A DNA stretch of 64,000 bases, taken from NCBI RefSeq assembly GCF_026262505.1, contig NC_067206.1, forward strand, positions 9,668,268 to 9,732,267, given 5' to 3'. The DNA is from Trichomonas vaginalis G3. Taxonomy: Eukaryota > Parabasalia > Trichomonadida > Trichomonadidae. The notes under the pieces were generated by a model. The model saw only the letters and a program-made list of their open reading frames with translations. It was not told the origin of the DNA and did not search any database. Position 1 is the first letter of the stretch. Each line of letters opens with the position of its first letter. Shown here in pieces: positions 41,609 to 52,727 of this stretch. The position numbers were made by a program, and so were the translations under genes.

Positions 41609-43930
41609 TTATAAAGCTTCATTTACAGGTATTTCATCGTCAGTAATGAATCTCATTATCGTTTGGTTCAACCTGGTTTAATATAATCCTTTCATTTTCT
41701 TCTTTCAAAACATAACACCATGTTTGTTTACACGTCTATTCTTCTATTGTTCCTATCACATTTATCCTTAATATCATTTGGAATTCTTGTCTTTCATGTC
41801 TGATGGTTTGCAGAATAAAGCATTTTCACACGTCATACTGCACACAATTCATCATAATGTGTATTTATCCATACATCTAAAGATTTGTTGATAACTCGAT
41901 TAAATCTTGTTTGGCTTCAGTCATCGGTATGATTTCGTACATTAAATGATGAAAGGTCGTAATTGATAAAATACGTCAGTAAATTATCATAAAATTCCTT
42001 AGTGCATGAATTCATTAAATTCTTGAAGTAATCAAATTGACCCTTGAATTACCATTAACCCTTAAAACTACGTACTTCTGTCTCCAACTTCAATTTTGAC
42101 AGGGTAGACGTTAATTAGTTACGAAAATGAAGTTTGCAACGTTCTGTGCTGTTCTTCTGGGTTGATTTCTTTTCATTAATTCTAATCTCATTATCCGTAA
42201 TAATTGATTTCAAAGCGTTGAAGTTTGACGAGTCTATCTTCACCCACATTCTTGAGTTCATTTAAGTACAAGAAACATTTTATTTTCAACAACCGAATTG
42301 AAATTACCCGTTAGCTCACTTATTTCAGTTAATGTTTTACAATGAATAACCTGCGAGAAGTTCAGAAATAATATCTGTAAATCTGTTTTTACCTGTTCCC
42401 TGAAGTCCTTTCAAAATAATTGCTGTTTCATTCTTGATTCAGGATGTTGAATCATTGATGCAATCCAACCGAGAAGTATTATAACACTTCATCGTTATTA
42501 TCACAAATGGCTTCTTTTAATTAAATTCAATAACATCTTCAATTTTTTGAAGTAATCGGCTTTTCAGAATGTTGTATTTAAACCCTGAAACGTTGAGAAA
42601 ACATCTGGGAATCAGATTTAAAGCAAACACCCTTAACGGTTAATGAAGACAATTGATTTAGTAGTACATCCCATGCTGTTATTGTTTTACCTTCTTCTTT
42701 AAATAATTTAATCATTTTGAGTGACTCTTTCATGTTTGACTGAAGAACAAATGATATTTGATTCATTTTGTCGTGTATGTTGTAATCTTTCTGAATGAAG
42801 TATTTTGTTTCCACAATCTACAAAACGGATTACACGTGATAAATCCTCAATTACTTCAGAACTGTTTTTATACTGATGATTTTCAGCCTTGCGTCTAATA
42901 TCTGTTATCAAAAACGAGTCATCAAGTTTGATATCAAATGTTATTTTTGGCTTACGTAATAAAGGCAAAACGTATTCATCATAATATTCCTTTTGATATA
43001 GTTTTAGAATCTTCACTAAAACAAATGGAGAAGTCATTAAATGTGCATATCTACTACGTGCTTTTTCAAAATTACTTTTTGCATTTTCTGTTAAATTGCA
43101 AGAGTTATAAACGTTATCGTATGCTTCATTAATTAAGTGATTAGGTAACGAATTAATAGCTTGAAACAGTGTGAATAATGTTATTTCTTTTTCTAAATTC
43201 ATGTTTCCACCGTCATTATGTACTTCAAAATCACAGATGCCATCAACTATGCTCTGGGCAAGTTTATCGTCAATGTTTACATCTTTGTTTTCATTCATGA
43301 TAGTCTTTATTTCTTCGTTCTTCTGTTCAACTCTTACCTTAATATTCAAATCATTTAATATATCATTCACTGTTCTGGTTAATGTTGAATCGTAACTTCC
43401 ACGAATGAATGAGTATGTATTGATTGGTTCTGATGCATTCTTGCGAACTCTTGAATCAGCCATGACTACTAATGAACGCTTTGAATCATCCATTGAAGTC
43501 ATTATGTCGATATCATAATCATTGCAGGAATAACATTTAATCATTCTGTTCGAGGTTGAATAGAAGAAATTAGTGTTGCAATAAATGTGAAGACCTCCTG
43601 AAGCGGTTTTAACGATAACATCTTTATCCGAAAGTTTTGATAAAATGTCTTTTCTAACTGTTTCTTTAAGTTCTATCATTGTACGATTTATTGATATCAA
43701 CATCTATAATCGTTAAATTTGAAATTTTAATTTTTATTTACTAATAAAGCCATACCAGTTTTCCTTCCTCTTCCTCCATCATGTTTGAGGTAGTTATGTA
43801 AATCAATCTTGTTTTCACCAATTCTTTCGTTGAGGGTTTTAGTTTCTGCCACAACTAATTCCTCAGCTAATGAATCAATAACTTTTTCATCAGAAACGAT
43901 ATAGTTGCTGTTGTTGTTTGTTGCTGTCAT
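41609..43930 (-). pseudogene. Polinton B primase-helicase cassette
   Basis: The homologue of 4394-6701. The primase half is clearest here: VKTASGGLHIYC, YDIDIMTS with an acidic pair, and FIRGSYDS fit an archaeo-eukaryotic primase (AEP/prim-pol) core, preceded by CYSCND-like Cys text. The helicase half is noisy. The N-terminal block MTATNNNSNYIVSDEKV starts at 43930 after the block ATAATTTTAAAACTAACTTT (as read on the plus strand). Relative to the integrase it points the same way, whereas in A it points the opposite way. Fossil with many breaks in the helicase half and about two elsewhere. Confidence 0.8.
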
Positions 43931-44002
43931 TTATATAGGAAAAAAAAATAAAAATAATTTTAAAACTAACTTTATTTTTGGACTGCATCATATTTTCGTA
44001 AA

Positions 44003-44262
44003 TGTTGTCAAAATGTCATGTTGTCTCATTTTTTCAGAGAAGTTAAATGACCTGGTAGCACATGGTAACATGGTAGCACCTTCAGTTCTTCAAAAATAAT
44101 TCATAACTGCCTTCCTCCTGTGTTGTTGTCTAAATGTCATGTTGTCTCATTTTTTCAGAGAAGTTAAATGACCTGGTAGCACATGGTAACATGGTAGCAC
44201 CTTCAGTTCTTCAAAAATAAGTCATAACTGCCTTCCTCCTGTGTTGTTGTCAAAATGTCATG
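44003..44262 (-). repeat. Minisatellite array, reverse orientation (copy B, between primase-helicase and KilA-N)
   Basis: About two copies of the unit, reverse complement of the array at 41128. Units here have AAGTTAAATGACCTGG where A has AAGTTCATTAACCTGG, so arrays have drifted in step within a copy. Confidence 0.93.
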
Positions 44263-44263
44263 A

Positions 44264-44297
44264 GGTTAGAAATGAGGTTAGATCTAACCATCTACCC
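44264..44297. promoter_or_regulatory. Iterated palindrome, site 3 (Polinton B), GGTTA version
   Basis: GGTTA at 44264 and 44276 (12 bp apart), GATC at 44281-44284, TAACC at 44285 and TACCC at 44293. The core GGTTAGATCTAACC is a perfect 14-bp palindrome. It lies between the array and the 3' end of the KilA-N gene. Confidence 0.6.
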
Positions 44298-44340
44298 TAA
44301 AAATTATTTTTGGTGAATTCAATAAAAATAAATGGTTCAT

Positions 44341-45006
44341 TTACTCACAATATTTTTGTACAAAACAACCCCAAGCTTTTAACTTCTTTTCTGCAGCTTC
44401 TAATGCTATCTTAGCGAGTTCATATTCTCTAAATTCTCTCTTTAAATTTTCTTGTTCCCATTGGTCTAGTTCGTATGGAGAATCTCTATAACCATAACAT
44501 AACTCACGTTCATGTTCTAATTGTTTTTCGCACATTTTTCCAACTTCTTCTTCAAACAAAGGTTTAGCATTCTCTACTGTATCTTCAAGTTCTTCTTCAT
44601 CTAATTTCTCATGAACTTTCTTGTCTATGGAGTCCATAATATCTTTGACATAAAATGCATACTTTACAGAGCACCATTCAGCAACAAAATGAACGAGGTC
44701 AGGATGTATGTAAATACCTTTGAATTCATTTATAACACCCTTAGTAAGCTCATAAAATGCTTGTTTTGAGGTCGAGCCACTTTTGGCTCCACCGTATTCG
44801 TTCATCCAAAACTCAAGAATTTCCTGTATTTTAGCACTATTGAGAAATCTGTTTAAATGGTTTAACTTTCCTGCTTCTCTTGCCATCTTTGTTGCATTAA
44901 TGTAACCATCCTTGTCTCTACGTAAGACTTCAATACCGTTATAAGTGCCTTTTGTGAATGTTTCGCCATTAGATTTGTTAGTGAATGTTTTTGCTTCGAC
45001 TGACAT
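44341..45006 (-). CDS. KilA-N domain protein on a cassette in Polinton B
   Basis: 221 residues from MSVEAKTFTNKSNGETF (codons upstream offer no ATG). The KilA-N fold is clear in residues 20-125: GYINATKMAREAGKLNHLNRF, then GVINEFKGIYIHPDLVHFVA and WCSVKYAFYVKDIMDSI. A long charged coiled-coil follows (HERELCYGYRD..., EYELAKIALEAAEKKLKAWG). KilA-N domains bind DNA and occur in phages, poxviruses and other large DNA viruses; here a regulator is likely. The gene is absent from the matching place in A. It is bounded by two arrays in the same orientation and has nearly the same upstream block as the primase-helicase gene. It is open and looks intact. Confidence 0.9.
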   Translation of the reverse strand: MSVEAKTFTNKSNGETFTKGTYNGIEVLRRDKDGYINATKMAREAGKLNHLNRFLNSAKIQEILEFWMNEYGGAKSGSTSKQAFYELTKGVINEFKGIYIHPDLVHFVAEWCSVKYAFYVKDIMDSIDKKVHEKLDEEELEDTVENAKPLFEEEVGKMCEKQLEHERELCYGYRDSPYELDQWEQENLKREFREYELAKIALEAAEKKLKAWGCFVQKYCE

Positions 45007-45108
45007 TTCTGTTCTTACATACAAAATAAAAAAATAAAAATAATTTTAAAACTAACTTTATTTTTGGGTCATTTACACTCATTCCGATGAAGTCATGACA
45101 AATCATTT

Positions 45109-45391
45109 CCTGTGTTGTTGTCAAAATGTCATGTTGTCACACTTTTTCAGAGAAGTTAAATGACCTGGTAGCACATGGTAACATGGTAGCACCTTCAGTT
45201 CTTCAAAAATAATTCATAACTGCCTTCCTCCTGTGTTGTTGTCTAAATGTCATGTTGTCTCATTTTTTCAGAGAAGTTAAATGACCTGGTAGCACATGGT
45301 AACATGGTAGCACCTTCAGTTCTTCAAAAATAAGTCATAACTGCCTTCCTCATTAATCCTCCTGTGTTGTTGTCTAAATGTCATGTTGTCA
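45109..45391 (-). repeat. Minisatellite array, reverse orientation (copy B, upstream of KilA-N)
   Basis: About two and a half copies, same orientation as 44003-44262. Together they bracket the KilA-N gene as direct repeats, the arrangement that allows loss or gain of the gene by recombination. Confidence 0.93.
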
Positions 45392-45435
45392 CAAACTTTA
45401 GAACGGCATAATTTAAATTTTTATTTTTATCATAA

Positions 45436-45600
45436 ATGGATACCCCACAAGCTCAAAATTTACCACGAATCATAACAAGGGAGGAAACGATAAAAATGAT
45501 GCGAGAACTTGCTAAAAATAACAAACCACTAAAACTGAGCAAATGCGGTTATGCAGTAATGATGGAAAGAGAGATGTTGTCAAAGAGGAATAAAAATTAA
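45436..45600 (+). CDS. Small Polinton B protein (54 residues)
   Basis: MDTPQAQNLPRIITREETIK... ending EMLSKRNKN. It is preceded by TTTTTATTTTTATCATAAATGG, the typical upstream block, which supports it despite the short length. It is basic and helical with no known family. Its stop overlaps the stop of the converging small ORF by a few bases. No counterpart at this place in A. Confidence 0.5.
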   Translation: MDTPQAQNLPRIITREETIKMMRELAKNNKPLKLSKCGYAVMMEREMLSKRNKN

Positions 45601-45884
45601 ATTTGGATTGAGTTTAAAAATTCATCTTTATTAAATTCATCTCTTCCAATCAATTTATTTATTCTATTAAATTCTTTTATTTTTGCTTCACTCAGTTTAA
45701 GGATTGAACGGTAAGTTTCTAATTTTTCGATTATTTCTTCATCGTTTTCAGTTCCATTAGTTTTATGGGCATCAACCCCACCGCATTGCGGCTTCTTTTT
45801 GTAATAGCATATTTTTGATTTAATTCTGTTTAGTTTCTTTTTATATTCATCGTCTGGACTCTTGACTGCTTCGTTGTCACTCAT
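45597..45884 (-). CDS. Small Polinton protein downstream of integrase (copy B)
   Basis: 95 residues starting MSDNEAVKSPDDEYKKKLNRIK. The counterpart of 3377-3709, with the same Cys-containing patch (ICYYKKKPQCGG) and helical Lys/Glu-rich body. It lies 19 bp from the integrase region. Function unknown. Open throughout. Conservation between copies at the protein level supports selection during the element's active life. Confidence 0.6.
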   Translation of the reverse strand: MSDNEAVKSPDDEYKKKLNRIKSKICYYKKKPQCGGVDAHKTNGTENDEEIIEKLETYRSILKLSEAKIKEFNRINKLIGRDEFNKDEFLNSIQI

Positions 45885-45903
45885 TTCTTACGAAATAAAA
45901 AAA

Positions 45904-47393
45904 TTAAATATTATTTAAATATAATGGAGTAATAAAATAAATCGGAATTTCTATTAATTTATTGTCAACTTCAACTAATACATTACCGTTAATATATCTA
46001 ACAAATTCAGCTATTGTGTCAAATCTTCGTCTTCTTTTTGTCATTGATTTATCAGTTTTTCCATAATCGAGATGAATCAAAACTTTATCCCCTTGTTTAA
46101 AATTCATGAGCCCCGAATTAATTTGTTCACGTTTAACATCATTTAACCTTTCCATTTGCTTTCTAATATATTCCCATTCTTTTGAAATATCATTTTTCAT
46201 TTCCACTGGTTTCATGTTTATAGTTCTATGCCATGTATTATTGTAATAATATACTAACTGTTGTATGATGGAGTCATGATTTCCATCCCAGTATATCTGA
46301 CCGTTAACCCCTAACGCATCTCTAAGAGTTCTCATTACTGCATCAACTATTTTATTATGAAACGTATATGGAGAGGATGAAAAGTAAAAATTAATTTGTG
46401 GGAAATAATGAGTCATAGCTGCCTGAAATCCTTTATCACCATCACCCCTGATATTATCTACTCTTTCATGATCTAGTAAGTATTGAATAGCTCTTCGTGT
46501 TTCCTGTTCTGTTTTCCCTTTCACTGGAATGCAATATAAATATCTAGTGTTAATGTTAATGGCAAATAAATAAGTAACGTTTCCTTTTGAATATTCCAGA
46601 TGATCGATTTCGTATGAATATGGATATGGAGCAAATGAGGGCGACTAAATTTTTCCTTTAATGGTTGAATTTTTGGGTCAATTGGTTTATTTAATATCTT
46701 GAAATCCTTTTTAAAATCTTTTTGTTTCTTTAATGTTTGAAATGGATATAATAAAGTGAATGATGAAGGATTAACTGAAGGAGGAGGCGGTACTGTCGTT
46801 GGAGGTTTTGGTGTTGCAAGTGGTTTAATTTTATCTGCTTTGATTTTGGATTTCATTCCTTCCTTCATTAATTCTGGATGTATTTTATTCATTTGTTTTA
46901 AATATGCTGTATATAAAGGTTTGATATACTTTCCCGCTTCGAGTTTATGTTGAAGGATGAATTCCAAAAGTTGATCTTCATTTAAAAGTCGGGCTGAATA
47001 TGGTTTAACTAATGAATCATAAATTAAAGCTTGTGCATCATTTATGGTCTGAAGGACCTGGGTGTTTTGCGGCTCAGGATTATATAATTTATATAATTCA
47101 TCAATATCTTCTTCTGTTAATACTTTATTTTTGAAATCTTTCAACTGTTTAAGTTGTGATTTAGTTTTTCCCTTTGAATATTCATTATTTTTAATTTTGT
47201 CTTTAATTTCAGAAATTATTCTATCATGATATTTCAAAATTTCATTTTTATAATATGGATAATAATAATCCATATCATCACTTGTTATATCTTCATTATA
47301 TTTTTGGAGATATGATTTTAATTCATAATAAGTAAGAAAATTTTGATTAAATACTAAATCATCAATTAAATTTTTTAAATCTACGTTATCCAT
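45904..47393 (-). pseudogene. Polinton B integrase
   Basis: Without the transposon found in A. Begins MDNVDLKNLIDDLVFNQN, a charged helical N-terminal part, a Pro-rich linker, then the retroviral-type core (LEYSKG..., GDGDKGF, HNKIVDAVMRTLRDA) and a basic C-terminal region (KSMTKRRRRFD) with a barrel-like end (GNVLVEVDNKLIEIPIYF). Integrases of this class insert the linear element and make a 6-bp duplication. Broken, about one break. Confidence 0.85.
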
Positions 47394-47517
47394 TTATATA
47401 AAAATAAAATAAATGTTTAAGGGTGCCAGCCTCTTTGAATCATAGTATCAAAACCATCATTAACGGTTCCTTTTGTCTCTTCTGTGACATTTCATTAAAA
47501 ATAAACTTTAAATTCTT

Positions 47518-50500
47518 TTAAATAAATGGCATACAACATCCATTTTCACAACATACAGCCTTAGTGTGTGCTCCTGTTAATGCAGTCTTACCGATTGTTA
47601 AGCGAGTCATTGACCCATTTTTAAGTTGTAAATTAATATTCTGACCATCAAATATCAATTTATCATTTATTATATCCAAATAATTTTTAGGTGTTAATTG
47701 CTTATTTTGCCTTAAACTAACACCTTTCATTTTTTGTGCAATCTTTTTAAAATCACTTCCATCAATTGAACCGTTGAATGATGTATAACACTTAGGGCAT
47801 AACGCCACCATGTTATCCCCTTGTTTCTCAATTGCTAAACCCAATAACTTCTTCTCATGTGCTTTTTCTTCAGCTTTATTCTTTAATTTAGGTTTAAATT
47901 TCTCATCAAAACAGAAGAAATCAAATGGTGCGAATTTGAAAATGTTTTTATCATAAAATTGTTTATCAGTAACAATTGCTTGAAATGCTTGAGTGTTAGG
48001 AAGATTTGGGTCGCCAGCGATTGCCCAATAAGATGAATCAGTATCACCTTCAATGAAATGAAAACGATTAACATTCATGCATTTATACATAAAATCATAA
48101 ATGAAAACCAAATACCAGTATTTTGCGTTATCTAAAGTGAAGAATGCCTCTTGTAAACATGTTTCACATCTATAAAATCTATCTTTAAGCATCACTTGAT
48201 ATGTATCCTCTCCTATTTCTCTTATGTTTTTAAACTTATTTGACATACATGCAACGCGTGACTTCTGTGCATTCATTATTTTAGTCTTTGCGTAATTTTG
48301 TGTATTCATTGCATCGTAACCATATGATCCATTAAGTGAAATCTTGCAAAATAAACTTTTTCCTTTATTTCCTTCTAATTCAGCCTTTTGTCTTTCGTTC
48401 ATAAATTCATTCGCAAATTCATTAAAACAAGTGTTTTTAGTAAATGTTAAAATTGATTGAATATCATCGATGATAAAATGAAATCTGTCTATTAGATACC
48501 ATAGATAATAAGAAGAAAATGGTTGATATTGGTTGTGTGTTGATGCTAACTGAGTTAATTTTCTCTGTTTCTGGTCAACTGGTAGATTGTTTGATTTCAT
48601 GTAATTATACATAAAACTGCCAATTGTTTTTTCATCTGTGATAATATCTAAGTTTCTTATTATTGGTAAAAAGTTTATGTAATCATTAATGTATTTTTCA
48701 TCAATGTGACCCTTTACTTCAGCCACGAATAAAGTATTTTTCTTTCTAATAATTCCCAGTGCTTTTGCTTTCTTTGTTGCTGTATCACAAATGATAACAC
48801 CATTCAATCTTCCCGGCATATACATTTTATGGTCAGTATATTGAATGAAATCATGAGGATTAGATGAAAATGATGAAGGATATAATGAATTAAAGTCAAC
48901 TCCAACGAAATGAGTCATAATGTTGGTGGTGTCCTCATTTGATACAGTTTTAGTTTCTGGATTATATGAAAGTTTATTAATGTGCGTGATTCCTTTAAGA
49001 TTAACACGATGTTGAACATTTGATAGACCACCAGTAATTCCATTACGGAGAATGTATAAGCTTCAACTGAATCTAAAGTCATTGGTAAATTATTTTTTAA
49101 TGTGTAATTTCTTAAATTGATTCTTAAAACGTTGAACATTTCATCTTTATTTGATTTTACGACATTGCAATAACAACACATTAACTGACAATTTTCTTTG
49201 GTATGTGGTTTTTCATTATCGATTCTATCCAATGTTGGTTTATTTGCATATGTAAACGCTTTACCACACATTTTGCATTTAGAATGAAAGATTAAATCGT
49301 GATAGTATTGAAATCATCCATTGAAACATTGTTTTTAGTATCTCTTTTCGCCTTTTCATCTTGTTTCTTATATGATTCAATTTTATATTTCCAATACTTT
49401 TTCGTTAATTCAAAACTTGATTCCACATTTTCTTCTTCTGGATATGTTTCGTTAGGATTGAAGTTCTTATATGCTAACGCGTAACGAATCATTGAAGCAT
49501 TCGATGATAAAGAAAGATTATGAAGCATATCAATTTTATAAACAAATGTTTCTTCAATAATTTTATCAATTGGGTCAATCATAATTTCAACATCTTTATT
49601 GCAATAATGAATAAAATATTCTAATCTATTCTTAAAGTTTTTAGCATCATTGAGATATATTTGATAATCTGAATCGGATATTGTTTCTTGTGTTAATGCT
49701 GAATAAAATGAATCTTTCGTGAATGGTTCCTTTATATAATTCTTCTTCGTAATTTTCCCATGTGATGAATTGATAAGGGAAAAAGGATTTAACACGTGAT
49801 TTATTGTTTCCGAAATCTTGAGTGAATTGGTCTAATGTTCCACCCGCTATATAATTTCTGATGTCAATAAATCTCAATTCATATGGAACGTTTGTTTTCT
49901 TTACAATGATTTGCTTAAATTGAGAAGAAGAACCCAGCATTGATTTTATCTTCCATTTTGCAGTATTTAAATCACGAAGAATTAAATTTAAATCAAACTT
50001 TCCCGAATTAAAACCAATGATATTCACTTTATTAAATTCTTCATCTAAAAGCTCTTTCATTGCTTCCTTTTGTTTCTCATTTAATGTATTCATTAATTCT
50101 TCATATTGTTCAATATTTGATTTAGCAACTAATGAACAGGTTGAAAATAAAAACTCAATCCAATCAGAAATAAAAGAATCACTCGAAGTTAAGCAAAAAT
50201 TCCTCGTAAATGTTTTATCACGGTCTACGTCCTCACCGCTTTGCGGCTTTATTTTGACAGTTGATGATACCATAAATGGTTTTAAGTAAGCGTTCAAAGT
50301 TGCACATTCAGAAAGTTGAAGTTCTTCTTTAGTCTCTAATGTTTCGAAGTCAAAAGTAATATAATATCTTGTTGGTTTATAATATTCCTGCAAATTATGT
50401 GCTAATAGCCATTGATATATCTTCTGTTTCGTAATATGTGGTGCATATGGTTGCTGTGTCTTTTGCAATTGAACGTCTTGAATTAATCTTCCATTATTTT

Positions 50501-50984
50501 CTTTACATTTCTCACAATGTTTTAAAAATCTTCTTTGGTTTTTCCTTTCTGGATCATCACGGATAGAATAAACTTCTTCTTTACAATATGGACAAACTTT
50601 ATAGCCGGTGAGTGCTTCAACGTCTGTTATTCTGTCAGCGTGAAGTTTTCCACATGGACTCTGTGTTAATAAAATATTTACTGTTTCAAATTCTGGATCT
50701 ATCATTATTGAATCCACTAATGGAAAGTCTACCTTATTTATGTCCACGTCTTCTGGTTGAGGATCACAATAATAGAAATCAATATTAACATTTAACATTC
50801 TCGCTAATCTCTCACTTTCTGATGAAATGTCAAACCCTTCATATGCATCTATTGCTTCATTTAAATAGCTTCTACGAGTTTTAGGATTAACACCATCAGG
50901 AATGTTATAGAAGCGTTTAAATAACCTTCTACCTTCGGCTCTTATTTGATTATCATTCATTTTAGCTGTTCCGTTTTTGTTCAT
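47518..50984 (-). pseudogene. Polinton B DNA polymerase B region with an HNH-type motif
   Basis: Family B, protein-primed type. Near the 5' side a zinc-like pair (CPYCKEEV...HCEKC), then exonuclease motifs (ITFDFETLE, GFNSGKFDLNLI, HYCNKDVEIM), then at about 49150-49270 an HNH-like segment (MCGKAF, TLDRIDNEKPHTKENCQLMC, CYCNVVKS), then polymerase motifs: DFNSLYPSSF (A), KISLNGSYGYDAM (B) and EGDTDSSYW (C). The end is Cys-rich (VCCENGCCMPFI). The HNH-like segment between exonuclease and motif A is not a standard PolB part. Fossil with about three breaks. Confidence 0.85.
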
Positions 50985-51022
50985 TTATGTAAGAATAAAA
51001 ATTAAAAAATAAAGTTTATTCT

Positions 51023-52171
51023 TTAAAGCCCATAAAATGAATTAAGAACACATAAATTTTTATCATCTGCGACGTGACGAATACATTTTAATTTACTCAA
51101 GAATGTGTACCCTGATACATTAAATCTAATTCCTGTCTTATTTAATTTCACAACTTTGAAAAGGAATGTATGAATAGCTATAAAATGATGAGAAGATGTT
51201 TTATGGGTTGCTTCCATTTTTTCTGAAATAAATGAATAAATATAATGTTTATAAGTTTTCATATCTTTTATGTTCTTAATAACGAATGGTATAGACCTTT
51301 CCACTTCATCTTCCTTCGGTGCTGTTCTTTCATATGAAACATTATTAGTATCTTCAACAATGAAACCGCAATCACACAAAATTTTATAGGTTCCAATGGT
51401 TTCTTTTGATATTTTATCTAATAAATCAAAAACTTTATCAACACCTGTGCATTTATTTAAATAATAATTTGTGTAAATATCATGATCTTCTTTCTTAATC
51501 GTATTAGTTGCATATGTCACGTTTTTAAGAGCTTTTTTGAATTTCTCAGAATCGAGAGGGGGTGAAAGTAAGATACAAGGGTATTCTTCTTTATCAATAA
51601 ATTGTAACTTATGTTTACGAATAAATTTAATACCTTCTTCCGAAAGTGTTTCATCTATTTCACCATCTAATAAATTTTGTGTTGATTCTAAGACATAATT
51701 TTTATATCTTTCTTCATGAGATTTCTGAACTTCTGATTCTGAAGCTGGGATATTCATTAAACCCTCTACTTCATTTTCATTATATTTTTCAACTTCTCTT
51801 AATTCCTTAATTTTTTCATCTATTTCATTTCTTAATTGTTCCAATTTCTCAATCTCATCGTTATAATATTCATCTTGTTTAATTTTTTCTTCAAAATATT
51901 CAGGAGGTGTTTCAAGGCTCTCTGAGCCCAGGTCCTCTGGACCATAAAGAGGAATATTCTCCTGTTTTTCAACTTTTTTGGGATATAAATATCTCATTAT
52001 AGCCTTTTTAGTAATTGGTCCGTTATATTTAAATTCATTCAACAATCTGGAAAACTCTTTCACATTCTGCATATATGTTGGATAAGAACCGTCTCCAAAA
52101 TTTTCTAAAATATTTTCTAATTCTGAATTAGTGAACTTTAAAGATTTCAATGAATTAGTTGTTATACTCAT
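51023..52171 (-). CDS. Polinton B protein upstream of PolB (382 residues), possible polymerase N-terminal/terminal-protein region
   Basis: Starts MSITTNSLKSLKFTNSELENI after TTTATTTTATAATAAATG. The first half has a long coiled coil (YYNDEIEKLEQLRNEIDEKIKELREVEKY) and the second half is mixed alpha/beta with Cys and Tyr residues. It lies directly upstream of the PolB region on the same strand, between it and the terminal repeat. In protein-primed systems the terminal protein is often encoded here or fused to the polymerase, so that is a reasonable guess. No family was recognised with confidence. Confidence 0.55.
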   Translation of the reverse strand: MSITTNSLKSLKFTNSELENILENFGDGSYPTYMQNVKEFSRLLNEFKYNGPITKKAIMRYLYPKKVEKQENIPLYGPEDLGSESLETPPEYFEEKIKQDEYYNDEIEKLEQLRNEIDEKIKELREVEKYNENEVEGLMNIPASESEVQKSHEERYKNYVLESTQNLLDGEIDETLSEEGIKFIRKHKLQFIDKEEYPCILLSPPLDSEKFKKALKNVTYATNTIKKEDHDIYTNYYLNKCTGVDKVFDLLDKISKETIGTYKILCDCGFIVEDTNNVSYERTAPKEDEVERSIPFVIKNIKDMKTYKHYIYSFISEKMEATHKTSSHHFIAIHTFLFKVVKLNKTGIRFNVSGYTFLSKLKCIRHVADDKNLCVLNSFYGL

Positions 52172-52251
52172 TTATTATAAAATAAAAAAATAAATTTAAC
52201 TTAGTTTTAATTTTACGTAAGAAGTCAATTTTTTATCTTTTATTTCATTAT

Positions 52252-52443
52252 GGGCTGAGTGTAAATGTCTTACAATTTTGAAAATTTTTAAATCTTGATT
52301 TATTCAAAAACGTAAGAATAAAAACCGTAAGAATCATACATTTTTTACTTCATATGTTAAAAAAAATGATACAAAATCGTTCAATATTGTATGAATTCTT
52401 ACGTTTACAAAAAAAGTCACACAACCCTTCAACATATACTACT
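52252..52443. repeat. Terminal inverted repeat of Polinton B (PolB-side end)
   Basis: Counterpart of 15060-15251; see there. Ends CATATACTACT, reading AGTAGTATATG inward. The next six bases (TTTAGT) would be one copy of the target duplication; the other is hidden by the gap. Confidence 0.9.
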
Positions 52444-52606
52444 TTTAGTAAAATTAATTTTAATTTAAGAATTATCAGAAAGTTGTTAGTGAATATATAA
52501 ACAACAAGCAATTTGTCTTGCATTTGTAAAAAAATAATTATTTTAATTTTTATGTTTTATGAGTTACGACTAATCTCGTATTTTAAAAACAACATACAAA
52601 TGACTA

Positions 52607-52680
52607 AGCGATGTGGAACAGTTGGTTTAGTTCGTAAGGCTCATAACCTTAAGGTCGCTGGTTCGAGTCCAGTCATCGCT
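52607..52680 (+). tRNA. tRNA-Met (CAT), probably elongator
   Basis: A 74-nt cloverleaf: acceptor AGCGATG/CATCGCT fully paired, D stem GAAC/GTTC, anticodon stem TAAGG/CCTTA with loop CTCATAA (anticodon CAT at 52642-52644), T stem GCTGG/CCAGT with loop TTCGAGT. No intron. TTTTT at 52682 is a polymerase III terminator. T54 in the T loop and no run of three G:C pairs in the anticodon stem argue for elongator rather than initiator, though the acceptor begins with an A:T pair as initiators do. It starts 163 bp from the end of Polinton B. Confidence 0.95.
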
Positions 52681-52727
52681 CTTTTTATATTTTTTTCAAT
52701 TATAAAAAAATTCAACATGATTTTTTC

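Larger units (their letters stand above)
34808..52443 (-). mobile_element. Polinton (Maverick) copy B
   Basis: Same family as A, in opposite orientation; the left end is lost in the gap and the right end is at 52443. Order left to right: capsid, ATPase and virion-like relics, fibre, array, primase-helicase, array, iterated palindrome, KilA-N gene, array, small ORFs, integrase, PolB region, terminal repeat. The part from 34808 to about 42600 carries dozens of small length differences from A, whereas 42600-52443 is largely clean with roughly six breaks. The contrast suggests poor sequence quality near the gap as well as decay. Terminal repeats of A and B are about 95% identical, so the elements are young. 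Confidence 0.88.
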
